Positions 49,735 to 62,559 of a stretch of DNA of 64,000 nucleotides are shown piece by piece (positions within the stretch are counted from its first letter, which is position 1; each line of letters begins with the position of its first letter). The notes under the pieces were generated by a model. That model saw only the letters and a list, made by a program, of their open reading frames with translations. It did not search any database and was not told the origin of the DNA. Origin of the DNA: Otis tarda (Eukaryota; Chordata; Aves; Otidiformes; Otididae); assembly GCA_026413225.1 (NCBI GenBank), contig CM048553.1, positions 16,554,501-16,618,500 of the forward strand, written 5' to 3'. The translations under genes were made by a program, and so were the position numbers.

Positions 49735-49888
49735 CTGGAAAAAACTTATTTTTGTTTAGTATCAGTGCATAAAATTCAGCAAGACTCTGTTGTAGCTGGT
49801 CAGCTGAGATTGCATCCAAACCACTGAACTCAGTGGAATGTTGGAGCACAGGGTCACACTGAATGAAGCTTTCAGCCACTGATGGCAT
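49735..49888 (-). CDS. Candidate exon of gene B, good splice sites
   Basis: A 154-nt segment follows a very strong acceptor (AGCTTTTTCTTGATGTTCTTCAG) and ends TTTTCCAG|GTAACA. In the best frame it begins at an ATG immediately after the acceptor and gives 51 codons, MPSVAESFIQCDPVLQHSTE onward through DAISADQLQQSLAEFYALIL, then exits in phase 1. A second frame is also nearly open. The protein is unidentified; a helix-rich segment is likely. Confidence 0.45.
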
Positions 49889-50299
49889 CTGAAGAACATC
49901 AAGAAAAAGCTGAAAGCCTCAGTAAATATCCTTCAGAAAATACCTGGCAGTGCCATATGGATTTCAGCAAAGGCAGTGAGCCTATCTGCCACAGAGTTTT
50001 CTTCATGTTATTTGGTGTAACAGTCCTCACATGGAGTTCATAGCTATTAAAGTAAATAGTGCTTGTAGAATAGTAGGTGGGATTTTGAACTCCATTCCTA
50101 AAACTTTGGCTTTCAGTACCACCTGACAGTCTGACAGCAGGTATTTAAATGTGAAACAGTTACCATGCAAGAGGAACAAAAATAACAATTCCATAATGAC
50201 AAGAAACATCAGCATCAGGAATGTCAGTTTGCTGTTCGTAAGAATTTTGAGAGTTATTGGCATCAAATAGGCACAATGTGTAGTGTTGAAAAGGAACTT

Positions 50300-52110
50300 A
50301 ATGTTGATATTCCAGAAGTACTGCCTTCCCTTGACAATACTGGGCTGCACTCAAGGGCGTCCCAGTGACTTCAGATAGGTACGCATCCTCTGTGCAAACA
50401 GCAACACAGTCATTTACTTCTGCTGTGACTGCGGCACAACAAAGGCTATCATCTATAATGTTAATGGCTTTGAAATACAGGTGTATGCAAGGGGAATAAA
50501 AGGAATTTGTCAGCCCTCCAGGCCTCAGCAGGCAATGTAACTGTGACATGAGTTTGTAGTCTGTTGTTGCTTTCTGGAAAGACACATTTTAAAAAGAGAT
50601 GGGGCAAAATCAGTGTCAATGCATTCACGTGCAGGGCTCTTCCCACATGAAAAACCCTGCAGGTTCCAGTCCTTGTTTTAAGTCCTTGCTCTTGTGTAAT
50701 GGAGCGTACCAGTTTATTTTTTTGTCCATATGCACTTCTAACTTCTGTTTCCACAGAGATGCTGTTCTGCATAGGTGTGCTTGTGTTTCCAGCACTGAGG
50801 GAGTGTTCAAGTTATAAACAATGATGTAAATAAAAATACACGTACTTTCAACAGTTTGCTCACAAAATCTTAACATACATTAGCCTTTATGAAAGCTTTG
50901 TATGAAAGCAAGGTGTTTACTTGCAAAGATTTAAATTAGAGCTTTAACTACTTCAGCGTGCACAACATTTGATTGCTTGTACGGGATAGTATGAGGGCCC
51001 TCTGCAAGTCCCTTTGCTGTAGAACTTCTTAGTTGTAGAGAAAGGATTGCTTTGCACTACTTTGGAGTAACAAGGTTTTTAATTTACATAATCAAGTTAT
51101 TAAACAAGTTGCATTCAAGAGGACAGGAGTATTTGGAGACATCAACCTAATTTTCTTAATTGTTTCAGCTGAAAAATAGGAGAGAAAGAATGAGAAACAG
51201 TAAATGTTTAATTTTGATATGTTTAAGTGAAATGTTTTGACTTTGGATTTGGAAATAGCAGGTCAATTTTATATTCAGCTTAATTTTTAAGAGAACTGCA
51301 AAACTATTAAATGAATTTTAAAAACCTTAGAGAAATCACAACTATGGAAGTTTCTAAATTTTCTTTTTTTTTCATCCTGGCTCACTGAATCAGTAATCCA
51401 TGACCGATTTGTCTTCATGGGCTGCCTCTAACCACCAGTCGAAGATCCAGTAATATTCTTGTCGTGGAGCTGTGTCTTGGTCTCTTGAGCTGAAGCTGGA
51501 GTCATTGCTGTTGAAGCTAGGAGATGGAAGTGGATGGTCCTGAATGATCCACTAGCGATAATAATTTATCTGGAGCACTCTTGTGCTTAAACACAGACTT
51601 CCCATGAAGACCCACAATTACAAATACTTAAAGATATGTGAAAAGAACAACCTTTTAAAAATAAGCCCTCCCAAGTCTTATAGCTGCTAATGTCATACAG
51701 ACATACAGTATGAATCATGTTAGCACTCTTCACGAAAAGTCTGAGTTTCTTGCAATCTTTCTCTGGGATCCTGCAGTTTAATAGCTTATTCATTATTTAT
51801 TTTCCCTCTTGCACTAATGTATCAGCAACAGATATGAGAGGGGCTAGAAAAAAAACCAGAAAACAGTTAAGTGGAGACACTTCTTGTAGGCAATTCATAT
51901 CAAAGGGGATAGACTGTAGAAGGCGAAACTGGAGCTTAGATTGACTTCTGCCCAGAAGAATGAAAATATTTGCTGTCTCAATTGCCATGTCTGTTGTCAG
52001 AAGAGCTACATGGAACCCATCCTCCTCCAAGCCAGTGTGTTCACATCTCATTGGTGTGAAATAAAGACCCCATTTTTTGGCTTGCCTAAAGCAACTTTTC
52101 AGAGAAATAG
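50300..52110 (-). pseudogene. Possible decayed coding block (unidentified)
   Basis: Several minus-strand frames carry coding-like stretches interrupted by stops and frame changes: about 52,110-51,900 (WGLYFTPMRCEHTGLEEDGF...), 51,770-51,700, 51,545-51,403 (ending EYYWIFDWWLEAAHEDKSVM, DY, stop), 50,800-50,590 (VETEVRSAYGQKNKLVRSIT...) and 50,450-50,298 (DDSLCCAAVTAEVNDCVAVC...). There is no single frame and no consistent splice pattern. It may be a broken gene next to gene B, or a coincidence of chance ORFs. No family is recognised and no repeat match was seen. Confidence 0.25.
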
Positions 52111-52777
52111 AATAAGGTTATTTGAATAGGAAAGCCCTAATTTAAACAAGTGACACTCTGTACAACTCAGAGCTTTTTCAGCAAACTGAATTCATGAAGG
52201 AACAAAAAAGACTGAACAGAGATGTTTTGTCTCCTAATGAAACCCCCAACCTCTTTTAGGTCTTAAATAAAACTTTCAAGGCAGGAATTTAATAGAAAGA
52301 CAGATTCCATGAAACAAGTTCTTGTTTACTGCCAAGTGATAAGCGAGCAGTTTGGTGACTTAGCAGTTATTCTTTGTTGCATGATTGTATTGTGCTCTTT
52401 CATACGAAAAATATCATCTGTGTCAGTGTGTTGTGAAATGGAAATGCTATCTTTAGTATAGACTGATCTTGTCAGCTCTCTTATATATTCACTGGTTGTC
52501 TACAGCATCAGAGTAGACAACTCAGACAACGCTGAGTCACTCAAATAGCGAGATTAGATAGAAAACACATCGTGGGCCATCAGCTACAACTCACAGCCAC
52601 AAAAATGGAGGTTAGAGTGTCATTCAGTGGAAAACTCTGTTTCTGTATATATACACAGATTGCGTAAGAACCACTGCACACATTTCCAAAGCGATCCAGA
52701 ATATTGCCACGATATTGTAGGCAGTAAGGCAGAAGGTACAAATGCCTGTAAGTTCGTTTACAATGCTGACACCATTT

Positions 52778-52841
52778 CACACATTTCCCCCAGCCCTGAA
52801 GATATTGTGGCCAAAGATTTGTGTCTGGTGGTAAGCAACAG
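52778..52841 (+). other. Weak plus-strand exon-like segment
   Basis: A good acceptor (CACACATTTCCCCCAG) is followed 37 nt later by a donor (GTG|GTAAGC); phase 2 reads PEDIVAKDLCLV. It is isolated, with no neighbouring exon found on the plus strand. Confidence 0.15.
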
Positions 52842-55800
52842 CAAAACATGAAAACATAATATCAGCTCTGACACTGTGTTGAGGAGTAATATCCATAACA
52901 ATTATCATTTTGCAAGGATCAGAATGTAATTAGTGATAAAACATATTATCCAACAGTGAAAGCACCTCAAATCAAGGACAAATTCTTTTCTGCCTTCAAT
53001 TTTATTTACTTATTTATTTACGCTCCTGTTGAATGTATCAGTGAAGTACTTCAGAACTCTCAAAGAATACAGTAGCAATACTTAGAATAAAATAGTTGTA
53101 CTTGAAGACTTTAAGTTAAGCATGTGCTGAAATGATTTGCTAAATTTATGCTGAGGAGTGAGCTCACAAGCTGTGATTAACAGAGGTTTGTGGCAAAAGA
53201 TGTTGGTACTTTAAGCTCTGGTTTTGCTTCTCATTTTCTCCAGCTTGAGGTTCTACCAAGTGCTATAATATCCAGAAAAAAAAAAAAAAAAAAAAGATGG
53301 AATACAGCAGGATCTGTCAACAAATATCTCTTCATTGATATACTCCAAAGCCTGGGTACTGAAGGTGGGAGATGAGCAAGGGAGCACCTACACTTGGGAA
53401 AATCCTTGGAGACCAGTTGCATTAACTCTGAAGCCCTTCATGTTGCTGTGACAGTAGGGAAGAGCTAGAACCGAAGGTTTTTAAAGGCTCAGTGGGCTTA
53501 ATGTCATAGGAAGGTCATGAGCAGTGAGCTGCCAAACTGCACTCTGAGACCTTTCTCCTATGTGGCTATGTAAGGTACAAGGCAGAGGAAAATCATGCTC
53601 TAAAGCTATCTTTCATTAAATGCAAAATATTTACATTTTAGCCAATTAAAATATCTCAGTGTGTTCAAATAATCTGTAAATCCATGATCTTGAAGCCTGT
53701 CCAAAACCAATTTAAAAAGCCAGTACCTGCCACAAAGATGTCACAAGTCAAGGAACATTAAATGTGCTGCACAGATCTACATAGTGAATGCATTTGGGTG
53801 GGATGGCTTGTAGGTTCACAGATTTGCCCTGGCTTGAGCAGGCTTAGGCACTTTATTGGAAAGTGCATCCCCTTACGTTAGGGTTGGATCTTCTTCCTGT
53901 GCTTCTCTGTTTTTCTACTAAGCATAATTATCAACTATCTTTACACATAGGTCCAACTCCAAATATTCTTCTTAATCATTCTCACTAAAGCAAATAACCC
54001 TCCCCAGTCTGATGTGAGCATAATTATATCTCATTACTTCATAACTGAGCCATGAGAGCCATAAAATGTTATATTTTGCGCTAGAAGCAGTGAGGAAAAC
54101 ATGGAGAAACTTCTCAACATTGCTGGCATTTCTGAATGGATGGGGTTCATGGTGCTGTGTATGTGCAGATCATCAAATACAGAAATATGAAGGGGAAGAG
54201 TTCAGACAACCTAGGAGAGACTGAACTACCATAATAAGAATACTTCTGCAGGGTTACCAAGTTATTTTTTTCCCAGTGGAAATAATGCCAAAGATGAGAG
54301 AAAGCGTATGGATAGACATCTCATTGATGGGGACAATGACTGTATAAGTTTGTTCTTCAGACATCCACTGTTGTCATGTCTTCTGCTCCTTTGTTAACAA
54401 TTGAACTTCAGTGAAAATGAGCAGTTGTGAAAGTTGGTGGAGACCTGAAGTTCTATTTTCTGCTTTTGTGTGACCTTTTTATGCTGCCAAGGTGGCACAA
54501 AAAAAGCACAAAGCAGGGAAGGAGCAGCCTGCTGCTAACAGCATCCCAGGTGAAGATGTTCTGGTTGGAGCCCAGGAGGTGATTCCAGGGCAGGCTTCTG
54601 CCCATAGAGACTGGTGACCCTCAGGTGACTGTGCTGCTAGCTTACGTGCAAAGTATGTTAAGTATAAGATGTGGAGAACACTTATATAACATTTATGGTA
54701 TTTTAAAGTAGAATTTAGTAGAAAATAGTAACCAAGGAAAACTCTGAAGCAGCTCCCCAATTATTTCTATTGCTGGGCAAACATTTTACAAATTAGTGTT
54801 TTCCATTTTAAAAATGCTGGTTCAGCAGTGGGAATATGTCAAGGTGGATATTTCATAATTCATACTTAGTAAAAGGCAATTTGGTTAAGGCTCATTGCAA
54901 AGATTTTGGAATGGTATATTTCTCATTTATGACTCATCTTTCAGAAGAGCTTTTATTCTTTACAAAAACAAACAAGCAAAAACCTAAATTGATTTCTTTA
55001 TTTTAAAAAAATTATATAATTCCATTGACATTACTTTTTTTGAACATTTTGTTTTACAGGACTTTACAAATGCTCTAATTTTTTTCCCCTCCAAACCTGG
55101 ATATGTTTCAAAATGTCAGAATTTCCTGTGAAATAGAAGTTCCAGTTCTGCCGTAGCCCTTGTGGAGCCTTTTGAATGGGGAATGGTGGTCAATCTCTGT
55201 AGTTATCCTAATAAACCCAAACTTGCAGGAGAGAGAAAAAAGTAAGAGAAAAAACTGAGAGAAGACATAACTTATGCAGATTGTTGTAGTGAACATATCC
55301 TTGATAACTCGGGCACACACGTAGTTGTCCCTGTAACAGACCTATTTCTAGTCACACACAGGAGCTTTCTAGCCATAAACGTGTGTCTGCCCTCTGACAC
55401 TGTTGTATGAAGGAGACATCAGTGGTATGGCACAAGCCATTCTTCTAGTCACTTTTTTCAGCAGACTAGAATAGGAAAATGGACTTTGTTTAAATCTGTG
55501 GCAAAAATAATCACTCATAAAATCATGGGATCTGAATGTAGTCATTTGGGGGCTTTTAAAGCTGCCTTGCTTTGCTTTACTGTACTATTTCAACTGCTCC
55601 TTATTGGCATACTTAAATATTCATCTACAAAACTTGTAAATCCCAGTTCTCTTTCTGAACTGCGTATCTCTAATTTATTCACCTAAAGTCTGAGACTTTT
55701 ATTTTTCAAGTAAACTTAACAAATGCTTTCTCTCTCTTTCTCTCAAATCCCTTTTCAGAAGATTAAAAGAGGGAATATCTAAAGAGGATATAATATCCTA

Positions 55801-57397
55801 AGGCATTCACCTACTTAAGAAGGTTGATCCAACCTAAGAAGACTACGGATAATTCAAGCCATCTGACCAAATCACTTTTCATTTCTAAAAATGCCTTGTT
55901 CGGGTTGTATACAGTAAGATGAACAAAGGGAGAGAGATGTGTAGGCGATAGTAAATAGAGCCAGGTAACTTCTGGTAGAATAAAGACCAGAGAGAACTGC
56001 GAAGATTAGGAACAAGGTTCTGTGCTCCTGTAGCTTTTTTTTTTTTTAGCCAAAAAGGAACCAAAATAAAGTTTATAACTTTATTTATTCCAAGAATGTG
56101 TAAATCTGGAGGCACAAAGAAGTAACATACTGTGTACATAAAACATTTCCATTTGCTGTCTCCTCCCATTTGGATTTACTGGAGTATGGCCAAAGAGTTG
56201 TAACTGCCAAATTCTTCTCTAACAGAAAATCATCTGAGCAGAATTTAATATTGGCAGAGGATGTTTGGAGACATGTGTGAAAAATTAGGAACCCGTTAAG
56301 GGAAGAAGTCACCCAATTAAAAACGTGCAGAAAATAATCTATCATACATTCCCATCAAATCCCTTTTGATTTAAAGTACCAAAATAATGACTGGATCAGA
56401 CCCTAGTTGAGACTAGAGCTGGCTGAACTGTTTGTGGTAGATTTACCATTATTTCTTGAGAGAGAGAAAATCTGAATTGAGCTTTTTGATGTTTTTAGTT
56501 TAGCTTTTTACATACTTTCTGTATGGAATACCTTGCACAAATAATTTTCAGTCCTTCGGCTCTTTGAAACAGCTTCCTTTGAGCATTTCAGTGCATTTAT
56601 TCATGTTTTGTGTTTGTACTTTCAAGTATTGTTTTGCCCTGACTGAATAACTCTTAAATTTAAAATAGAATCATAAATCAGGGAATAAAAATGCCGCACT
56701 GTAGCATATTCTGCTTCAAGAGGATAATCACTTTCCTAAAATGTATGAAACATTTGTAACCACAGGCATTTAGAGGAAATGCTAAATCAGGCAACAGATT
56801 AATAGTATTACTAATTAACAAATCACATTCTTCAGCTTATTAACAACCATATTTGCTACTTAAGGGGTGGGTTTTTTGTTGGTTTTGCTTAGTAAATACT
56901 GACTGAACCCTACCATAGTATGTGTGCTACTGGACCTGTAGAACAGAAATCAGTGAAGTAGATTTTCTTCTATTTTGTAGAGAAAACAAACAAAAAAAAA
57001 CCTGCAAAAAATTACTTGAGGTTCTTTTTTTTTTTTGCCCTGGAATACAGCTAACTGTTTAATTTTGAAATTATTATGAAAATACTTTCTTGTTTAAAGA
57101 AATACCCCCCTTTTTAAAAAAAAAAATATATATTTTCCTTGTTTCCAAATAAGCATTCATTTGACCAGCTGTAACCATCACAGTCTTAAATATGAATAAA
57201 GTGAATTGACATCCAGACATGCCTGTTTCTCTGAGTTGACCGTAACTGTGGAGTTAGACAAAATGCTTAACTTGGATTTGGCTACAGATAAGTATTTAAA
57301 AAAAAAAAACAAAAAACAAAAAACCTCACTCCTCTCAAATCTGTCTTACTTGGAGTAGGTTTGAAGTTACATCACAGATTGAACTCTTAAAATTCAG
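52842..57397. other. Intergenic AT-rich stretch
   Basis: 4.5 kb with long A or T runs (for example about 53,277-53,295, 56,036-56,047 and 57,299-57,324) and no supported gene. At 54,480-54,640 a GC-richer patch has a lysine-rich 47-codon reading without splice support. Confidence 0.45.
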
Positions 57398-58900
57398 AGA
57401 ATCATAGAATGGTTTGGATTGGAAGGGACTTTAAAGATCATCTCATTCCAACCCCCTCCACCATGGGCAGGAACACCTTCCACTAGACCAGGTTGCTCAA
57501 AGCACCATCCAACCTGGCCTTGAACACTTCCAGGATAGTGCATCCACCGCCTCTCTGGGCAACCTGCTCCAGTATTCCTCCACCCTCAGTGTAAAAAATT
57601 TTTTGCTTATATCAGGTTTGAATCTACCTCCCTCTGTTTTAAAATCATTAGCCCTTGTCTTTTCACAACAGGCCCTGCTAAAGAGTTTCTCCCCATCTTT
57701 CTTTCCAGCCTCCTTTAGGTACTGGAAGACCGCTATCAGGTCTCCCTGGAGCCTCCTCTTCTCCAGGCTGAACAGCCCCAGCTCTCTCAGCCTGTCCTCA
57801 TAAGAGAGGTGCTCCAGCCCTCTGATCATCTTCGTGGCCCTCCTCTGGACTTGCTCCAAAGGTCCATGTCCTTCTAATATTGGGGGCTCCAGAGCTGGAG
57901 GTACTCCAGGTAAGGTCTTAAAAGAGTGGAGCAGAGGGGCAGACTCACCTCCATCAGCCTGCTGGCCATGCTTCTTTTGATGCAGCCGAGGATGCAGTTG
58001 GCTTTCTGGGCTGCAAGCGCACATTGCCAGCTCATGTTGAGCTTCTCATCCACCAGCACTCTCAAGTCCTTCTCCTCAGGGCTGCTCTCAATCCATTCTC
58101 TGCTCAGTCTGTATTTGTGCTTGAGATTGCCACGACCCAGGTGCAGGACCTTCCACTTGGCCTGGTTGAACTTCATGAGATTCTCATGGGCAAACCTCTC
58201 CAGCCTGTCAAGGTCCCTCTGGATGGCATCCCTTCCCTCCAGCATGTTGACAGCACCACACAGCTTGGTGTCATCGGCGAACTTGCTGAGGGTGCACTTT
58301 ATCCCATTGTCCATGTCGCTGACAAAGATGTTAAACAGGGCCAGTCCCAATACTGACCCCTGAGGAACGCCACTCATCACTGGTCTCCACTTGGACATTG
58401 AGCCATTGACCACAACTCTTTGAGTGCAGTGATCCAGACAATTCCTTGTCCACTGAGTGGTCTGCCCACCAAATCCATGTCTCTCCAGTTTAGAGACAAA
58501 ATGTTGTGCAGGACAGTGTCAAATGCTTTGCATAAGTCCAGGTAGATGACATCAGTCATCCCTTATCCACCGATGCTGTAATCCTGTCGTAGAAGGCCAC
58601 CAAATTGGTCAGGCACGATTTGCCCTTAGTGAAGTCATGTTGGCTGTCACCAATCACCTCCTTGTAGTTCATGTGCCTTGGCATGGTATCCAGGAGAATC
58701 TGCTCCATGACCTTGCCGGGTGCAGAGGTGACACTGACCGGCCTGTAGTTCCCCAGGTCGTCCTTGTTTCCTTTTTTAAAAATGGAGGTTAGGTTACTCT
58801 TTGTCCAGTAGACGGGAACTTCACCAGACTGCCGCAACTTCTCAAATATGAGAGACAGCAGCTTGGTAACTTCATCTGTCAGTTCCCTCAGGACCTGCAG
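57398..58900 (-). mobile_element. CR1 LINE, 5'-truncated, inactive
   Basis: A minus-strand CR1 running from about 58,900 (5' break within the reverse transcriptase ORF) to its 3' tail at 57,398 (AATCATAGAATGGTTTGGAT on the plus strand). The reverse transcriptase is read in pieces: [19 protein letters not shown] and [11 protein letters not shown] (58,556-58,897), [18 protein letters not shown] (58,377-58,559), [17 protein letters not shown] and the catalytic FADD box (57,874-58,413), then the C-terminal domain with LEHLSYEDRLRELGLFSLEK (57,497-58,024). At least three frameshifts and the missing 5' half make it dead. The tail lacks target-site duplications, as is usual for CR1. Confidence 0.95.
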
Positions 58901-59080
58901 ATACAACCAGTGAAGATAAAATAACATCATAATAAATACAAAATGTGTAGACTATATTCCTATATTGGCAGAACTACTTCTTGACATAATGAAAATTAAT
59001 TTATTTTCTTTTTTTTCTTGTGCAAGTTGTGTTATACCTGTCAACTTCTGTCTGATTTGGCAACTAGTGACAATATTTTT

Positions 59081-59512
59081 CATAGAATCAAAGCACAATT
59101 CAGGTTAGAAAGAGCTTCTGGAAGTCATCCAGTCTAATCTCCTGCTTAAAACAGGACTAACTTCAATATTAGATCAGGTTGTTCAGGATCTTGTCCAGCT
59201 GAGTTTTGAGTATCTGCAAGGATGACGTTTCTGCAAGCTCTTTGGACATATTGTTCTGGTGTTTGGCTACCTTCAAGGATTTTTTTTCCTAATTGGAATT
59301 TCCTTCTTGCAGTTTGTCCCTGTTGCCTCTTTGGCTGCTGACCTCTAAGAAGAATGTGCCTCCATCTTCTCTGTAACTATGCAATAGGTAGTTAAGACAG
59401 CAATTAGATCCCTGCTTTTGGCCTTCTCTTCTCAAACTCAATTGCCTCAGCCTCTCCTTGTAAGTAAGTCATGCATTCCAGCCTCTTAACCATTGTAGTG
59501 GGTCTCTACTGA
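59081..59512 (-). mobile_element. CR1 LINE fragment, older copy
   Basis: The plus strand starts CATAGAATCAAAGCACAATT and continues with the recognisable CR1 3' region in reverse (TCATCCAGTCTAATCTCCTG, TTGTTCAGGATCTTGTCCAG, TTTGTCCCTGTTGCCTCTT, CCTCAGCCTCTCCTTGTAAG). It has the same orientation as the neighbouring CR1 but is more diverged, so it is a separate, older insertion. No coding frame survives. Confidence 0.8.
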
Positions 59513-60300
59513 TATGTGTTATAATTTTCACATTTTCTGCAATTTCTTAGAATTGCTACCTTAAAAAATCCCAAGCCCTTGAAGTTAAAATACATTTTTA
59601 TTTGTGTAGTTGCTGATGCATTTGCTGTAACCTGATCATTCCAAAAGAGAACTGCTTGAAAAATGTAACCAGCTTTTCTAGTCATCTGGGCTGTGGAAGA
59701 GTGGATTACTCCATCAAGGCAGCCAAATTTAACAAGGAAAAGAACCAGATTTAGCAACCATATCAAAAGCAGTCATTGTTTCAAACAATGAGACTCATAT
59801 TCCATCCTGATACCAGCCAGGCAGATAGCACAAACAAGTTCCTTGCTCTGTTTTTAAAGGTGGATGGAGAATGTGGTTCTTATATAAAACTGTGTAAAAT
59901 CCCCAAATAGTAATGAGTGTGTACATAGGGTTAAAAATTACACACACATTTCTGGAGCCGTGCCAGGGAAAAACAGTGACAGTGCAATCAAAAGTAGGAC
60001 ACTGAACCTGTTTTTGCCAGAAAATATTAAGAGTTAACATAGAGTATAGAAGGCGTGACTGGAATTAAAATACCGATTCCTCTTTGATTTCGGTAGAATG
60101 GCACTGAAGTCGACTGACAGATATCTCTCCCTGAAGAATCCTTAACTGCACATTCAAACCAGAGAACATCCTCTGAGCCCAGTCCTACCTCCATGTTTAT
60201 GGAAAATAATAAATACCGTAGCAGAAATTGGGCCTGTGCTCCTGGCCTTATCCATCGCTTGCTCTTGCACAGGAAGCCCCAGCGTTAGTGTCAATCTGAA
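59513..60300. other. Intergenic, nothing recognised
   Basis: AT-rich sequence after the older CR1. No repeat, ORF or splice pattern is supportable. Confidence 0.45.
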
Positions 60301-60309
60301 ATTAAGTAA

Positions 60310-60843
60310 GTTATGAACTGAAGGGAGGTGTATGCCGGTGGAAGTATGCGTGCGCCGTCCTGAGAGCTGGGGTGAGCGCCTGCTGTTCCCACCAGCCTTT
60401 CTGCAAATGGGTCAGCGGCCAATTTGTGCTCTCCGCCTGGGCACGGGCACCGGCTGCCGGCGGGGAGTGAGTCAGCTGAGCCGATGTAGCCCTGCACAGG
60501 CTTTGTGGTCGGTGCTGAGTGCCTGCTGGTTTCCTTCTCTAAATGCTTCACCCCTCCCTGCAGTGGGGAGAAAGTTAACCATGCTTTTTGGAGAGTCCGG
60601 GGATGTGCATTCATTTTTGAGGAACAACTGGGGACTGGCAGTCTCAGCTGCCTGCTGGTCGCTGTCGTGCTGCTGGGAGGGAGGACTGAGCAACTTCCCC
60701 AGCCCCAAAAGCTTCAGCAATGCTCTGAGGCTGAGCCAGTGCCAACGCGCTTCCTGCAGCTGATATATTTTTATCTCATCCTCGTTATCAGCAACACCAC
60801 CAACAGCAACACCAGCTGCAGGGGAGAGGAGAACCTCTGCCAG
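60310..60843 (+). promoter_or_regulatory. GC-rich segment, possible promoter and first exon
   Basis: About 530 bp is distinctly richer in G, C and CpG than its flanks. It contains a CCAAT motif (GGCCAATTTG, around 60,417-60,426) and an AP-1/MARE-like site (GTGAGTCAGCTGAG, around 60,467-60,480). It ends in a donor (CTCTGCCAG|GTAGGG at 60,843/60,844). Two long plus-strand frames are open (60,332-60,763 and 60,505-60,906), as expected from base composition. If transcribed, it would splice to 61,549. It could equally be an enhancer. Confidence 0.35.
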
Positions 60844-61548
60844 GTAGGGTTTTTTTCATATGGAGCAGGATCTGACTTGTTTACCGAAGGAAGTGGGGTT
60901 GATTAGTTGTGTCACAGGACTCCTACCCATTTAGGGACCAGTGGAAGCGTCCTTTCCCATCCATTTAAACCAGATGTAACTACTGGGCCAACAGTCACAA
61001 GGAGGAAGTCAACAACCTCTTAACTGAGCTGGCTTAGTAGTGGCGTAATCTGACTGCATTTCCAGGATTTCTGGACTTATGCCCAGAAAGCAAACCCAAT
61101 ATATAATACAAATAATTGAGATAAATAGTATTATAAAATAATATCATGTATTATAGCAATTGTTATTATATTTTAGAACCAAATATGTAAGCAAATATAT
61201 GTAGCTAGCTAGGTTGCTAATGCCCAGAAGTTCATCCTGTGTGCGCTGTGCGAAGGCAGGGCTTTTCTTCTGCTCTGCGGAGTGTGCAGCAAGCGTAGTT
61301 ATGGTTAGCGTCTGCCTTATTACATATGTATTGCAGTACTGAAGTGCATATGTGCAAGATATCCATTATGTCCCAAACATTTCAGATTTACATGACCCAC
61401 ACCTAAGAAAAAGACAAAGTAACTATGGCTCTAGCCATTTAGTTCATTTGGAAAAAGAGCCTCAAGGCTCTTCCTGCATGATTCTGTTAGTTCCTTGCTG
61501 TTGAGCTGGTAACATTTTTGATCTTTCTTTCTTTCTTTCTCTTGTTAG

Positions 61549-61701
61549 CCTTGCCACTCTGCCTGTTTTGTTTTAAAAAGGAGTTACTGCAGAAGTTTCC
61601 AAGGGATAATTATCTGGGGAAATACTTGTGTTCTCTGAAAGCCAGTCTCAAACCTGTGGATTTACTTCAAAGGAGAGGAACGTTTGAATACAGAAACACT
61701 G
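61549..61701 (+). CDS. Candidate plus-strand exon (gene C)
   Basis: An excellent acceptor (TTTCTTTCTTTCTCTTGTTAG) is followed by 153 nt and a donor (ACTG|GTAAAT). In phase 1 it is open for 50 codons, LPLCLFCFKKELLQKFPRDN onward through SLKASLKPVDLLQRRGTFEY, with a hydrophobic start then basic, polar residues. It exits in phase 1, matching the exon at 62,560. There is no Met in this frame and the upstream segment supplies none, so the start is unknown. The protein is unidentified. The acceptor lies in a (TTTC)n run, which inflates its score. Confidence 0.35.
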
Positions 61702-62559
61702 GTAAATTAGCTCATTTCTAATTTTTATCTGCCGATTTTAGATTTGTGGCTGCAGACAAACCTTAATGTAGGATAAACTTTGGCTTAAGGAGGCACCATT
61801 GTTTGCTATGAGATGAGAGTCAGAAACAAGCTCTGGAAACCATTTACCAATAAAACCCTGATAAACCTAGGAAGCTATTCATGTGGTTTGTGTTCACACT
61901 AAGTCTGGTAAAGCACTATTTATCATGGTGACAGCCAACACGTAAATCTCATAATTATAAAGGGACACTACTAAACGGTTTCAAAACTAAAATTTTGAGT
62001 TGGAGCATCAGACACTCAGCTGAGCCGTATTCTGAGAAGACACTGGAACTATCTCATAGCCACTTAGCGAAGGAAAGCATATGGGCTTATCTAGATGAAC
62101 GTTACTACACAAAAGTAATGTACCGAGCAAAATAACAAATGATGCTTGCCACCTGTTCAGCAAGAAAGAATACCTTGAAATTCTAGGAGGGTGAAAAAAG
62201 GAATCAGATGTAAAGGATACTTTCGCTGAAGACTGTTTGCATGGATTGTTGTCCCTGGAGAAGGATAGATACCTCTTACCCAGGCAGTGATCCTGCACAC
62301 AAACAACAGTTGCAATGTTAGCACCATGCATGCTTTTCCTGGTATGTTTAAAACATTAGGCAGTAGAGCGATGAGTTGGTCATGGGAAGGAGAGAGCCAG
62401 CAACACTTGTGGCTTTGAGACAGCAGGAGCCCTGAGGCCTGGAAAGCTGACAGCAAGTCTTGAGATGGGTATTTAGTGAACTGGGTAGGTAGAAGGCTTT
62501 GACCCTCTGATTCTCTCTAGGGGTTTTTTTCCCTATTGAAAAGCTTTGGGCTTATTCAG

